From positions 1 through 29,583 of the forward strand of contig JAEXWS010000026.1 in assembly GCA_023406225.1 (NCBI GenBank): a stretch of DNA of 29,583 nucleotides. Reading direction: 5' to 3'. Position 1 is the first letter of the stretch. Every line of letters starts with the position of its first letter. Below are positions 14,963 to 22,791 of this stretch, piece by piece. The notes under the pieces were generated by a model, which saw nothing but the letters and a program-made list of their open reading frames with translations, did no database searches and was not told the origin of the DNA. The position numbers were made by a program, and so were the translations under genes. This stretch comes from Bacillota bacterium. GTDB taxonomy: Bacteria > Bacillota > Clostridia > Oscillospirales > Oscillospiraceae.

Positions 14963-15253
14963 TCAGTTCACCCATTCCAACCCGGCGATGCGCCCGCCGA
15001 TCCGCAGCTCCTCTCCCGTCATGGCAAGCAGCGTCAAGGAGCTTCCCTTCACCCGCAAAACGCCGCCCGCGGTGTTCACGTCGATCTGTTCGCCGCTGTA
15101 AGCCAAAATGCCGTTATGGTGCTCCACATAGAGCTGGCGGCTGCCCACCATCTCCAGCCGGGGCAGTCCCGCCACCACGTCCGCCGGCAGGTCGAACAGC
15201 TCCGCCACGGTGCTCAGGACGCCGCCGTCCCGTTCTTTCCGGTTTCGTTCCAT
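14963..15253 (-). CDS. yqfC: Sporulation protein YqfC
   Basis: A 96-residue soluble protein of the YqfC family, produced in the mother cell in B. subtilis. Recognisable segments are LFDLPADVVAGLPRLEMVG and NGILAYSGEQIDVNTAGGVLRVKGSSL. The ATG at 15253 is chosen because GAGGTG lies upstream and it gives the family length. Longer frames reach into the repeat at 15372-15554 and are rejected. It leads the yqfC-yqfD-phoH-ybeY run with one-base to short gaps. I could not pick a confident sigma-E promoter. Confidence 0.9.
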   Translation of the reverse strand: MERNRKERDGGVLSTVAELFDLPADVVAGLPRLEMVGSRQLYVEHHNGILAYSGEQIDVNTAGGVLRVKGSSLTLLAMTGEELRIGGRIAGLEWVN

Positions 15254-15371
15254 GCTTTGTTTCACCTCTTCCCGACTGTATGCGGAAGAGGGGGCGAACT
15301 TGCGTGTCCGCGGAGCCGGAGGGCCATTCTTTTTCGTCTGAGGATGCGGAAGAAGCCGACCGGACAGAGGA

Positions 15372-15554
15372 GGGGGGCTAGGGGGAACCATAGGTTCCCC
15401 CAGTTCTTTTGCCGGAGGCAAAAGAAGGAAATCCAATCATTTTCGGCAGGACACGCGCCTGCCGAAAATTCCTTGACCTGTTTGCCCCTGGGGCAAACAC
15501 ACCAGTCCGCAGACTGGTGGGGGGGAGCTCGAGGGGGGACCTGTTCCCCCTCGA
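15372..15554 (-). repeat. Repeat family 1, copy 2 (inverted)
   Basis: The six hairpins of copy 1 in reverse order: 15381-15401, 15404-15426, 15439-15469, 15479-15499, 15501-15518 and 15529-15554. The arms differ from copy 1 at matched positions. For example TTCTTTTGCC pairs with GGCAAAAGAA, where copy 1 has TTCTTCCGCC and GGCGGAAGAA. It sits between divergent yqfC and ylbJ rather than downstream of a gene, ending 46 bp before ylbJ. Confidence 0.85.
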
Positions 15555-15599
15555 ACCACCCGCATAAATCTCCCGCCCCGACCATAGGGTATAGCGGTG

Positions 15600-16526
15600 A
15601 TGACGATGAAACTGCGTTGGCGGCTTTCCGCCTGCCTGATGTTATGCGGGCTTCTTCTTTGGTTCCTGGCGGACGCCGCAGGCGTGCGGGCCTCCATGGA
15701 GGAGGCCCTGTCCCTTTGCGCCCGGTCGGTGGTCCCCTCCCTGTTCCCCTTCCTCACGGCGTCCTCCCTGCTGCTCTCCCTGGGCTTTGGAGAGCTGGCG
15801 GCCCCGTATCTCGCGGGAGTGATGGAGCCGCTGTTCCGCGTTCCCGGCGCGGGCAGCGCGGCGCTGCTGCTGGGGCTGGTGGGGGGCTATCCCATCGGGG
15901 CCAGGACCGCGGCGGACCTGTACCGCCAGGGATCGGTGTCCCGGAGCGAGGCGGAGCGGCTGCTGGCCTTCGCCAACACCTCCAACCCGGTCTTTCTCAT
16001 CAGCGTGCTGGGCGCGGGCGTGTTTAGCAGCGTGCGGACGGGCCTGTGGCTGTGGCTCATCCACATCCTATCGGCGCTTTTGACGGGCCTGCTCTTCCGC
16101 AGAAGCGGCCATGACACAGTCTCCCAGCCCCTGTCAAGGAAAACCGCTTCCCGGTCCGTGCGGTTCACCACGGCCTTTGTGGAGGCGGTGCGGTCCGCCC
16201 TGTCCGGCATCCTCTCCGTCTGCGCCTTCGTGACGTTCTTCTATGTGCTGGCCCATCCCCTGGCGCGTCTGGGCGGGGCCGCCGGCCCCCTTCTGGTGGG
16301 CTCTTTGGAGCTGTTCTCCCTGACGCCCCTACTCACCGCTGACCGCTTCGGCTTCATCCTGGCCGCGGGCATGTCGGGCTGGGGCGGCCTCTCCGTCCTG
16401 TGCCAGACCGCCGCCGTGCTGGACGGAAGCGGCCTGGGCCTGCGCAACTGTCTGCTGGGCAAGCTCTCCCACGGCGTTCTCTCCGTCCTTCTGGCCCTGC
16501 TCCTCTCCCACTATGTCCTGGGTTAG
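15600..16526 (+). CDS. ylbJ: Sporulation integral membrane protein YlbJ (SpoVV)
   Basis: Multi-pass membrane protein with nucleoside-transporter gate-like repeats. In B. subtilis SpoVV (YlbJ) carries dipicolinic acid across the outer forespore membrane. The 308-residue product is shorter than the B. subtilis protein (about 400). Recognisable parts are VVPSLFPFLTASSLLL, LLLGLVGGYPIGARTAADLY and LLAFANTSNPVFLISVLGAGVF. A second half repeats the layout with SGILSVCAFVTFFYVL. The ATG at 15600 is chosen; GTG 15597 and ATG 15606 are close alternatives and the ribosome site is weak. It complements the SpoVA proteins at the start of the window. Confidence 0.88.
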   Translation: MTMKLRWRLSACLMLCGLLLWFLADAAGVRASMEEALSLCARSVVPSLFPFLTASSLLLSLGFGELAAPYLAGVMEPLFRVPGAGSAALLLGLVGGYPIGARTAADLYRQGSVSRSEAERLLAFANTSNPVFLISVLGAGVFSSVRTGLWLWLIHILSALLTGLLFRRSGHDTVSQPLSRKTASRSVRFTTAFVEAVRSALSGILSVCAFVTFFYVLAHPLARLGGAAGPLLVGSLELFSLTPLLTADRFGFILAAGMSGWGGLSVLCQTAAVLDGSGLGLRNCLLGKLSHGVLSVLLALLLSHYVLG

Positions 16527-16693
16527 GGTTTTTCGACAACATTCCGTATCATTTCGCGTCCATATGACATTTTGTAATCATTTTGCCCCCTCCTGTACGC
16601 CGGGAAAAGGGGGAGGGACGCGCGAGCGCGCCCTTTCCGCAGGCGGGAGGCGCGGCATGCAGTTCGCTCCGGCCAGGGGACGAACGCCAAAGG

Positions 16694-16730
16694 GAACGGG
16701 GGAGAGCCGCAAAGCGGCTCTCCCCCGTTC
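16694..16730 (-). terminator. Strong terminator of the nucleoside importer operon
   Basis: A perfect 17-bp stem (GAACGGGGGAGAGCCGC and its complement) with loop AAA, 12 bp past the nupQ stop. It also lies 168 bp after ylbJ, so it could serve both convergent genes. I see nothing else of note in 16527-16693. Confidence 0.85.
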
Positions 16731-16741
16731 TCTTTGAAACC

Positions 16742-17773
16742 TTATCTTTGTCCCTTGTCGTAGGGAACGCCCTCCGCCTTGGGCGCCCGGGACTTCTTGG
16801 ACGTGAAGGCCAGAACGATCAGAGTGATGAGGTAGGGCAGCATCCGGTAGAAATGGGGGCTGATCCCCAGCTCCGCCAGAAGGTACACCCCGTCGCCGTT
16901 GATGTCGATGCTGGAATAGGAGGCCGCCACGCATTTGAACAGGCCGAACAGCAGCGACGCCCCCGCGATGTTCAGCGGCTTCCAGTTGCCGAAGATCATG
17001 ACGGCCAGGGCCAGGAAGCCGAAGCCGGCCACGTCGCCGTTGGCGGTGCAGTTGGCGGTGGTCAGGGCGTAGACGAAGCCGCCCATGCCCGCCAGCGCGC
17101 CGGAGATGGTGGTGCCCGCGTAGCGCATTTTGTAGACGTTGATGCCCAAAGAGTCCGCCGCCTGGGGATTTTCGCCGCAGGAGCGGAGCCGCAGGCCGAA
17201 CTTCGTCTTATAGAGGACGATGGAGAGCACAATGAACAGCACGATGCAAACATAGGTCGCAAGATACACCTTGTGGAGCAGCGTGGTGCCCAAAAATCCC
17301 AGCTCCGCCGTGCGGTCGAAGCCCAGGGTGGTCTTTTTGATCATGAACCAGCTGGCCGCGTCGCCCTCGGCCATTTGAAGGGTGTTCTGATTGGCCAGGA
17401 TGCGGATGAGGAACAGCACCAGGGCCGGGGCCATCAGGTTCAGCGCCGTGCCGCCGATGGTCTGGTCCGCCCGCAGGTTCACCGACGCGAAGGACAGCAG
17501 CAGCGAAAACACCGCGCCCATCAGCGCCGCCACCAGCATGGCCAGCAACTCGAAGCCCTGGAGCGTCACCCAGTCCCCCGCCTCCTTGGCGGCGGCGAAG
17601 GTGCCCGCAAGCTGCATGTAGCGGACGAAATACACGCCCACGAAAGCGCCGAAGATCATGATGCCCTCCAGCGCCAGGTTGATGATGCCGCTGCGCTCGG
17701 CGAAAACGCCCGCAAGGGCCACGATCATCAACGGGATGGCATAGATCAGCGTCTGCTGTACAAGAAACGTCAT
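16742..17773 (-). CDS. nupQ: Nucleoside-type ABC transporter permease (second)
   Basis: One of two permease subunits of a BmpA-NupOPQ type importer for nucleosides. The 343-residue protein has about eight to ten hydrophobic helices. Family segments are FAERSGIINLALEGIMIFGAF near the N-terminus, LNLMAPALVLFLIRI, and the cytoplasmic coupling loop GLRLRSCGENPQAADSLGINVYKMRY. The ATG at 17773 overlaps the nupP stop by ATGA (17770-17773). It is the last gene of the operon and is followed by a strong hairpin. Substrate is inferred from family and context. Confidence 0.92.
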   Translation of the reverse strand: MTFLVQQTLIYAIPLMIVALAGVFAERSGIINLALEGIMIFGAFVGVYFVRYMQLAGTFAAAKEAGDWVTLQGFELLAMLVAALMGAVFSLLLSFASVNLRADQTIGGTALNLMAPALVLFLIRILANQNTLQMAEGDAASWFMIKKTTLGFDRTAELGFLGTTLLHKVYLATYVCIVLFIVLSIVLYKTKFGLRLRSCGENPQAADSLGINVYKMRYAGTTISGALAGMGGFVYALTTANCTANGDVAGFGFLALAVMIFGNWKPLNIAGASLLFGLFKCVAASYSSIDINGDGVYLLAELGISPHFYRMLPYLITLIVLAFTSKKSRAPKAEGVPYDKGQR

Positions 17774-19035
17774 GCCTCCCCGCCCCCTTTCTCAGCATCC
17801 GCATCCGGGCCGTCCGCTTCCGGCGGCCCGTCCGGCGGCGCGGCGGTCTGCACGGCGGTCTGCGCCGCGGGCGCCGCCCGGTGCTTCCTCCTTCCCCCCA
17901 GAAGCATCCGGATCACCAGGGAGAAGGCGCTCAGATACACGATGACGGCGATGATCACATCGGTAATATACTCGTTATAGGCCGTCAGGTTGGTCAATTG
18001 CAGGCCCACGATGTCCAGCATGGACATGAAGCAGCCGGTGAAGATCACCGCAATGGGGTTGTTCACCGCCAGCAGGGCCACGGGGATGCCGTTGAAGCCG
18101 ATGGTGGGCAGGGACTGGTAGGTGGACCAGAAGAACTCCGTGTTGCCGGAGAGATAGTACAGCGCCGCCGCCATGCCGGAGAGCCCTCCGGCGATGGCCA
18201 TGGACAGCACGATGTTGCGCTTGTCGCTGATCCCGGCGTAGCGGGCCGCGTGGCGGTTGCTGCCGCAGGCTTTCAGCTCGTAGCCCAGGGTGGTCTTGGT
18301 CATAAGGACGTACACCAGCACCGCCATGGCGATGGCGATGAGAATTCCGCCGTTCACCTGGGAGTTGGGAAACAGCTTGTCCAGGCCCAGCTTGGCGGTC
18401 TGCACGCCGTTATAGCTGGTCTTATAGATGTAGCCGCTCTTGGTGTTTTCCACCAGGTTGCGGTAATTGCTGCCGTCGAAGACCCAGGTGACCAGATTGG
18501 CGGCGATCCAGTTGGTCATGATGCAGGCCAGGACCTCGTTGATGTTCAAAAACGCCTTCACCAGCCCCGGGATCGCGCCCCAGACCGCGCCGGCCAGGGT
18601 GCCGCCCACAAACGCCAGGACCCAGATGAGCCAGGCGGGGACCGTCTCCGAGGGGACGCCCAGGGCGATGATGAGCGTGGCCGCGGTGCCCATGAGGTAC
18701 TGCCCCGGCGCGCCGATGTTAAAAAGGCCCGTCTTGAAGGCCACGGACACGGAGAGGCCCGTCATGATGAGGGGCGTGGCCCGGAAGAGCATGTTGCCCA
18801 CGCTGGCGGAGTTGAAGCCCCAGGTCAGGGCGCCCGCCGCGTCCCGGCCGGTGGAGAACAATCCAGCGAACACCAGGCGGACGCCGTCCCAGGCGCTGGC
18901 GAGATTCAGATTCTTGCTGGTGGCGCCCACGATCAAGATCAGCACGCTGCCCACCAGCATGCCGATGACGATGGAGAGGACGGAGGCCAGGACCGAACGG
19001 GTCCCCTCCTTTTGCAGCAGGGTATGCTCCTTCAT
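17770..19035 (-). CDS. nupP: Nucleoside-type ABC transporter permease (first)
   Basis: A 421-residue membrane subunit paired with nupQ. It begins with a cytoplasmic tail and a helix (VLASVLSIVIGMLVGSVLILIVG). Family segments are ATPLIMTGLSVSVAFKTGLFNIGAPGQ, NEVLACIMTNWIAANLV, and the coupling loop LGYELKACGSNRHAARYAGI. The C-terminus is an unusual hydrophilic tail of about 40 residues rich in Ala, Pro, Asp and Glu after RMLLGGRRKHR. The ATG at 19035 is chosen because GGAGGGAGAG lies upstream and it overlaps the nupO stop by ATGA (19032-19035). A much longer frame that runs antisense-like through nupO is rejected. Confidence 0.92.
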   Translation of the reverse strand: MKEHTLLQKEGTRSVLASVLSIVIGMLVGSVLILIVGATSKNLNLASAWDGVRLVFAGLFSTGRDAAGALTWGFNSASVGNMLFRATPLIMTGLSVSVAFKTGLFNIGAPGQYLMGTAATLIIALGVPSETVPAWLIWVLAFVGGTLAGAVWGAIPGLVKAFLNINEVLACIMTNWIAANLVTWVFDGSNYRNLVENTKSGYIYKTSYNGVQTAKLGLDKLFPNSQVNGGILIAIAMAVLVYVLMTKTTLGYELKACGSNRHAARYAGISDKRNIVLSMAIAGGLSGMAAALYYLSGNTEFFWSTYQSLPTIGFNGIPVALLAVNNPIAVIFTGCFMSMLDIVGLQLTNLTAYNEYITDVIIAVIVYLSAFSLVIRMLLGGRRKHRAAPAAQTAVQTAAPPDGPPEADGPDADAEKGGGEA

Positions 19036-20582
19036 GCCGTCTCTCCCTCCTTCGCCGTCCGCTTCGCGCCGGCCATATACAATCCCAGCTCCTGAACGCT
19101 GGTGGTCTTGGGATCCAGCTCGCCCACGATCTCCCCCTCGTACATCACCAGGATGCGGTCGGACAGGCTCATGACCTCGTCCAGCTCCAGAGAGACCAGC
19201 AGCACGGCCTTGCCCTTGTCCCGCTCGGCCACAAGCCGGCTGTGGATATACTCGATGGCGCCCACGTCCAGCCCCCGCGTGGGCTGCACCGCCACGATCA
19301 GCGGCAGCTCCCGGTCGATCTCCCGGGCGATGATGGCCTTTTGCTGGTTGCCGCCGGACATGCTGCGGGCCGCCGTAACGGCCCCCTGGCCGCTGCGCAC
19401 GTCGTACTGCCCGATGAGCTGCTCGGCGTAGGCGCGGACCGCGCCCTTGTTGATGAAGCCCATGTGCTGGAACCGGGGCTCCCGGTAGCGCTGGAGCACC
19501 AGATTCTGCTCCAGGGTGAAGTCCAGGATGAGGCCGTGCTTGTGCCGGTCCTCGGGGATATGGCTCATGTTCTGGCCCCGCTGGCGGATGGAGGCGTGGG
19601 CCACGTCCCGCCCGCAGAGGTCCACCCTGCCGGCGGCGGTCTTTTCCAGCCCCGTGAGGCTGTGGATCAGCTCCGTCTGGCCGTTTCCGTCGATGCCCGC
19701 GATGCAGACGATCTCCCCTTCCCGCACGTCGAAGCTCACGTCGTGCACGGCGTTGCGCTTGCGGGACCGGGCGGCGACCGTCAGCCCCTCCACGTGGAGC
19801 ACCACCGCGCCGGGCTTCGCCGGGGCCTTGGTCACCTCCAGCTGGACGGGGCGGCCCACCATCATGTTGGACAGGGACTGCTTGTCCGTATCCTTCGTCT
19901 CCACCGTGCCGATGCATCTGCCCTTGCGCAGCACCGTCACCCGGTCGGCCACGGCCATGATCTCATTGAGCTTGTGGGAGATGAAGAGGATGGATTTGCC
20001 CTCCTTGGCGAACTCCCGCATGGTGGCCATCAGCTCGTCGATCTCCTGGGGCGTGAGGACGGCGGTGGGCTCGTCAAAAATGAGGATCTCATTGTCCCGG
20101 TACAGCATTTTCAAGATCTCCACCCGCTGCTGCATCCCGACGGTGATATCCTCCACCCTGGCGTCCAGGTCCACCCGCATGCCGTACCGCTCGGAGAGGG
20201 CCTGCACCTTCTCCCGGGCGGCCTTCTTCTGCAAAAAGCCAAGCTTCGTGTTCTCGGCCCCCAGGATGATGTTGTCCAGAACGGAGAACACGTCGATCAG
20301 CTTGAAGTGCTGGTGGACCATGCCGATCCCCAGGGCCGTGGCGTCGTTGGGGTCGTTGATGCGCACGGTCTGTCCGTTTTTGCGGATCTCTCCGGCCTCC
20401 GGCTGGTACAATCCGAACAAAACGCTCATCAGCGTGGACTTTCCGGCGCCGTTCTCTCCCAGCAGGGCATGGATCTCGCCCCTGCGCAGCTGGAGGGTGA
20501 TGTCGTCGTTGGCGACGATCCCGGGGAACTCCTTCGTGATGTGTAGCATCTCGATAATGTTCTCAGGCTGCATACGTCTCAT
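19032..20582 (-). CDS. nupO: Nucleoside-type ABC transporter ATP-binding protein
   Basis: A 516-residue double ATPase subunit energising the importer. Domain 1 has Walker A LLGENGAGKST, signature VGMQQRVEILK and Walker B ILIFDEPTAVL. Domain 2 has a degenerate Walker A (GIDGNGQTEL, lacking the Gly-Lys-Ser), signature MSGGNQQK and QPTRGLDVGA. This asymmetry is normal in the sugar/nucleoside group that includes RbsA. The ATG at 20582 follows GGAGG at 7 bases. It leads the nupOPQ operon, with bmpA just upstream under a separate promoter and terminator. Confidence 0.95.
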   Translation of the reverse strand: MRRMQPENIIEMLHITKEFPGIVANDDITLQLRRGEIHALLGENGAGKSTLMSVLFGLYQPEAGEIRKNGQTVRINDPNDATALGIGMVHQHFKLIDVFSVLDNIILGAENTKLGFLQKKAAREKVQALSERYGMRVDLDARVEDITVGMQQRVEILKMLYRDNEILIFDEPTAVLTPQEIDELMATMREFAKEGKSILFISHKLNEIMAVADRVTVLRKGRCIGTVETKDTDKQSLSNMMVGRPVQLEVTKAPAKPGAVVLHVEGLTVAARSRKRNAVHDVSFDVREGEIVCIAGIDGNGQTELIHSLTGLEKTAAGRVDLCGRDVAHASIRQRGQNMSHIPEDRHKHGLILDFTLEQNLVLQRYREPRFQHMGFINKGAVRAYAEQLIGQYDVRSGQGAVTAARSMSGGNQQKAIIAREIDRELPLIVAVQPTRGLDVGAIEYIHSRLVAERDKGKAVLLVSLELDEVMSLSDRILVMYEGEIVGELDPKTTSVQELGLYMAGAKRTAKEGETA

Positions 20583-20611
20583 CCCGCTTCCTCCGTAGAA
20601 TTGTACTTTTT

Positions 20612-20640
20612 ATTATAGTATACCGCCGTTTAAAAAACAA
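20612..20640 (-). promoter_or_regulatory. Sigma-A promoter of nupO-nupP-nupQ
   Basis: On the minus strand TTGTTT (20635-20640), a 17-bp spacer and a perfect TATAAT (20612-20617). The start would be near 20605, just upstream of the ribosome site. It lies past the bmpA terminator, so the ATPase operon has its own promoter. Confidence 0.75.
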
Positions 20641-20661
20641 GGTGTTTTCCCGCCGCGCGGA

Positions 20662-20692
20662 AAAGGAGGGGACGCCATGCGTCCCCTCCTTT
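20662..20692 (-). terminator. Terminator after bmpA
   Basis: Stem AAAGGAGGGGACGC and GCGTCCCCTCCTTT with loop CAT, 18 bp past the bmpA stop, followed by TTTT within its arm on the minus strand. Partial read-through to nupO is likely, which would give more binding protein than transporter. Confidence 0.8.
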
Positions 20693-20710
20693 GAGCGGTT
20701 TGATGCGGTT

Positions 20711-21877
20711 TTAGATGATGTGCAGGGTCAGGTTGGAGTAATCCTGCTCCAGGTTGTTGAAGTCGGCATCGATGACCAGCTTGCCGGAAACCACGTCCGC
20801 GAACTGGGCCTCATACTCCTCAATGGTGTAGTTCTTCAGGCTCCAAGTGGCGGTGGGGATGCCGGTGGAGCCCTCGGCGGCGCCGAGGCTCACGGCGGTC
20901 CCGCCGATCTCGTTCCAGGTGCCGTCAAAAGCCTTGGCGCAGGCCCACTGGGCGGCGTCGGAAAGGCCCTTCATGGCGGAGGTGATCACGGTATCGGACT
21001 CGCTGGACTGGTCGGTGTCCACGCCGACCACGAAGCCGTCGTTGGCGGAGGCGGCGGCGGAGATGGACTGGAACATGGAGCCGCCGCAGGCGAAGATGAC
21101 CTCGGTGCCGTTCTCATACCAGCCGTTGGCCATGGACTGCAGCTCGGGGGAGGCGGAGAAGCTGGCGCCGTACTCCCAGGAGTAATTCATATCGACCTGC
21201 ACGCCCATCTCGGCGGCAGCCGCGTTAGCGCCCTGGACGAAGCCGTAGCCGTAACGGCAGCAGGCGTCGTTGGTGCCGCCGCCGCCGCCGGAGAAGCCCA
21301 GCTTCGTGAAGCCTTCCTTCACCACGGCGTAGCCCGCGAAGTAGCCGCACTGCTCTTCCTTGAAGGCGATGCCGGTGACGTTGTCCATGCCCAGGGACCA
21401 GCCGTCGATAAAGACGAACTTGGTGTCGGGGAACTCGCCGGCGGCGCGCTCCAGCGCGGCGCCCTGCATGAAGCCGGCGCAGACCACGACCTGCGCGCCG
21501 CCTTCCACGGCGGCCTTCATGGCGTCGTAGCGGTCGTCGTCGGTGGCCTGGTCGCCGTTGGCGGGCTGATAATACTTGTAGCTGAGGCCGTTGGCGGTGG
21601 CGTAGAGCTTCACGCCGTCATAGGTGCCCTGGTTAAAGGACTTGTCCTTTAACTGGCCCACGTCCGTCACGAAAGCGACCTGGTACTTGCCGTCGGCGGA
21701 GGTCATGTTGTCCTCGATATCATCGGCGGACAGCTCCGCGGGTTCCGCGGGCTCTACAGGCTGCTCCGTGTCGGCGGGAGGGGTGGTGTCTTCAGGCGCT
21801 TTGCCGCCGTTGCCGCCGCAGGCCGCAAGGGACAGTGCCATTCCCAATGCAAGGATCAGCGCAAGAAACTTCTTCAT
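20711..21877 (-). CDS. bmpA: BMP family nucleoside-binding lipoprotein
   Basis: Extracellular lipid-anchored substrate-binding protein feeding the NupOPQ permease. The 388-residue product has a lipoprotein signal with lipobox LSLAAC (Cys20), an acidic Pro/Glu/Thr linker, then the BMP fold. Family segments are KYQVAFVTDVGQLKDKSFNQGTYDG, VVCAGFMQGAALERAAGEFPD, GFSGGGGG and DGFVVGVDTDQSSES. The ATG at 21877 is chosen for its signal peptide; an ATG at 21886 is closer to the AAGGAAGG ribosome site and is a real alternative. It has its own strong promoter and a terminator before nupO. Ligand is inferred to be a nucleoside. Confidence 0.94.
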   Translation of the reverse strand: MKKFLALILALGMALSLAACGGNGGKAPEDTTPPADTEQPVEPAEPAELSADDIEDNMTSADGKYQVAFVTDVGQLKDKSFNQGTYDGVKLYATANGLSYKYYQPANGDQATDDDRYDAMKAAVEGGAQVVVCAGFMQGAALERAAGEFPDTKFVFIDGWSLGMDNVTGIAFKEEQCGYFAGYAVVKEGFTKLGFSGGGGGTNDACCRYGYGFVQGANAAAAEMGVQVDMNYSWEYGASFSASPELQSMANGWYENGTEVIFACGGSMFQSISAAASANDGFVVGVDTDQSSESDTVITSAMKGLSDAAQWACAKAFDGTWNEIGGTAVSLGAAEGSTGIPTATWSLKNYTIEEYEAQFADVVSGKLVIDADFNNLEQDYSNLTLHII

Positions 21878-21903
21878 TGGAATCATACCTTCCTTTTCAT
21901 TTT

Positions 21904-21976
21904 TTGACCCCCCGGACGACCGAGGTCGACCTCGAAGGGTCACCGTCATTATAGCAATCCCAGGGTCTTATTTCAA
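21904..21976 (-). promoter_or_regulatory. bmpA promoter and leader palindrome
   Basis: On the minus strand TTGAAA (21971-21976), a 17-bp spacer and a perfect TATAAT (21948-21953). Just after the start lies the perfect 14-bp palindrome CGAGGTCGACCTCG (21921-21934) within a wider TGACCC/GGGTCA inverted repeat (about 21904-21942). It could be an operator or leader stem-loop controlling nucleoside uptake. Confidence 0.7.
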
Positions 21977-22024
21977 CCAAATTTCACAATTGTTTTTCTT
22001 TTCGACATATTTTTGGTCAAAACG

Positions 22025-22060
22025 GTAAAAGGTCCCCTTCAAACAAAAGGGACCTTTTAC
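22025..22060 (-). terminator. Terminator of deoC-deoD
   Basis: The 12-bp arms GTAAAAGGTCCC and GGGACCTTTTAC enclose a 12-base loop, 14 bp past the deoD stop. Confidence 0.8.
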
Positions 22061-22073
22061 AGAAACTCCGTTT

Positions 22074-22790
22074 TTAAGCCCCCGCCATTTCCACGGCGGT
22101 CCCCAGCGCGATCTCCATCATCTGGGTGAAGGAGGTCTGGCGGTCGGCGGGAGAGAGCTCCTCCCCCGTCACCAGGCTGTCGGACACGGTGCAGATGGTC
22201 AGCGCCCGCCTGCCCGCCTCGGCGGCGTTGCAGTACAGGGCGGCCGTCTCCATCTCGATGGCCAGGACCCCCATCCGCCCCCAGTCCAGGGTGTTGCCCG
22301 CCTTGTTGTAAAACACGTCGGAGGAGAGCAGGTTCCCCACCGGAGGCTCCACGCCCATCCGCCGGGCCACCGCCACCGCCGTCTCCAGCAGGCGGAAGTC
22401 CGCGATGGGGGCGAACACGCCGGGCAGGCCGTATTGGTGGGCGTAGTCCGAGTCCGTGCAGGCCCCCTGGGCCATCACCACGTCCCGCAGCCGGAGGGAC
22501 CGGGAGATGGCCCCCGCGCTGCCCACCCGGATGATGTTCTCCACGCCGTAGAAATGGTACAGCTCATGGGAGTAAATGCCGATGGAGGGCATCCCCATGC
22601 CGGAGGCCATGACGGACACGGGAACGCCCTGATAGGTCCCGGTCCAGCCCTGGATGCCCCGGACGTTGTTCACCAGCGCCGCATCCTGCAAAAACGTCTC
22701 CGCGATGAACCGCGCCCGCAGGGGGTCGCCGGGCATGAGCACCGTTTTTGCGAACGCGCCGGGGGCGGCTTCGTTATGAGGCGTTCCCAT
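22074..22790 (-). CDS. deoD: Purine nucleoside phosphorylase, DeoD type
   Basis: Phosphorolyses purine (deoxy)nucleosides to the base and (deoxy)ribose 1-phosphate; cytoplasmic, usually hexameric. The 238-residue length is typical. Motifs are VLMPGDPLRARFIAETFL (phosphate site), ASGMGMPSIGIYSHELYHFY, IRVGSAGAI, the base-binding IEMETAALYCNA and TVSDSLVTGE. The ATG at 22790 lies one base after the deoC stop, and GGAGGG inside the deoC end is its ribosome site. Together with deoC it forms a deoxynucleoside catabolic pair downstream of the importer. Confidence 0.96.
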   Translation of the reverse strand: MGTPHNEAAPGAFAKTVLMPGDPLRARFIAETFLQDAALVNNVRGIQGWTGTYQGVPVSVMASGMGMPSIGIYSHELYHFYGVENIIRVGSAGAISRSLRLRDVVMAQGACTDSDYAHQYGLPGVFAPIADFRLLETAVAVARRMGVEPPVGNLLSSDVFYNKAGNTLDWGRMGVLAIEMETAALYCNAAEAGRRALTICTVSDSLVTGEELSPADRQTSFTQMMEIALGTAVEMAGA

Positions 22791-22791
22791 C

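Noticed and set aside
15254..15371. Possible sigma-E promoter for yqfC (CATACAGT resembles a -10)
   Set aside because: No matching -35 at the right distance; left unannotated.
17770..19917. A 715-codon version of nupP extending through nupO
   Set aside because: The extension is an out-of-frame reading of nupO. The ATG at 19035 has a ribosome site and the ATGA overlap.
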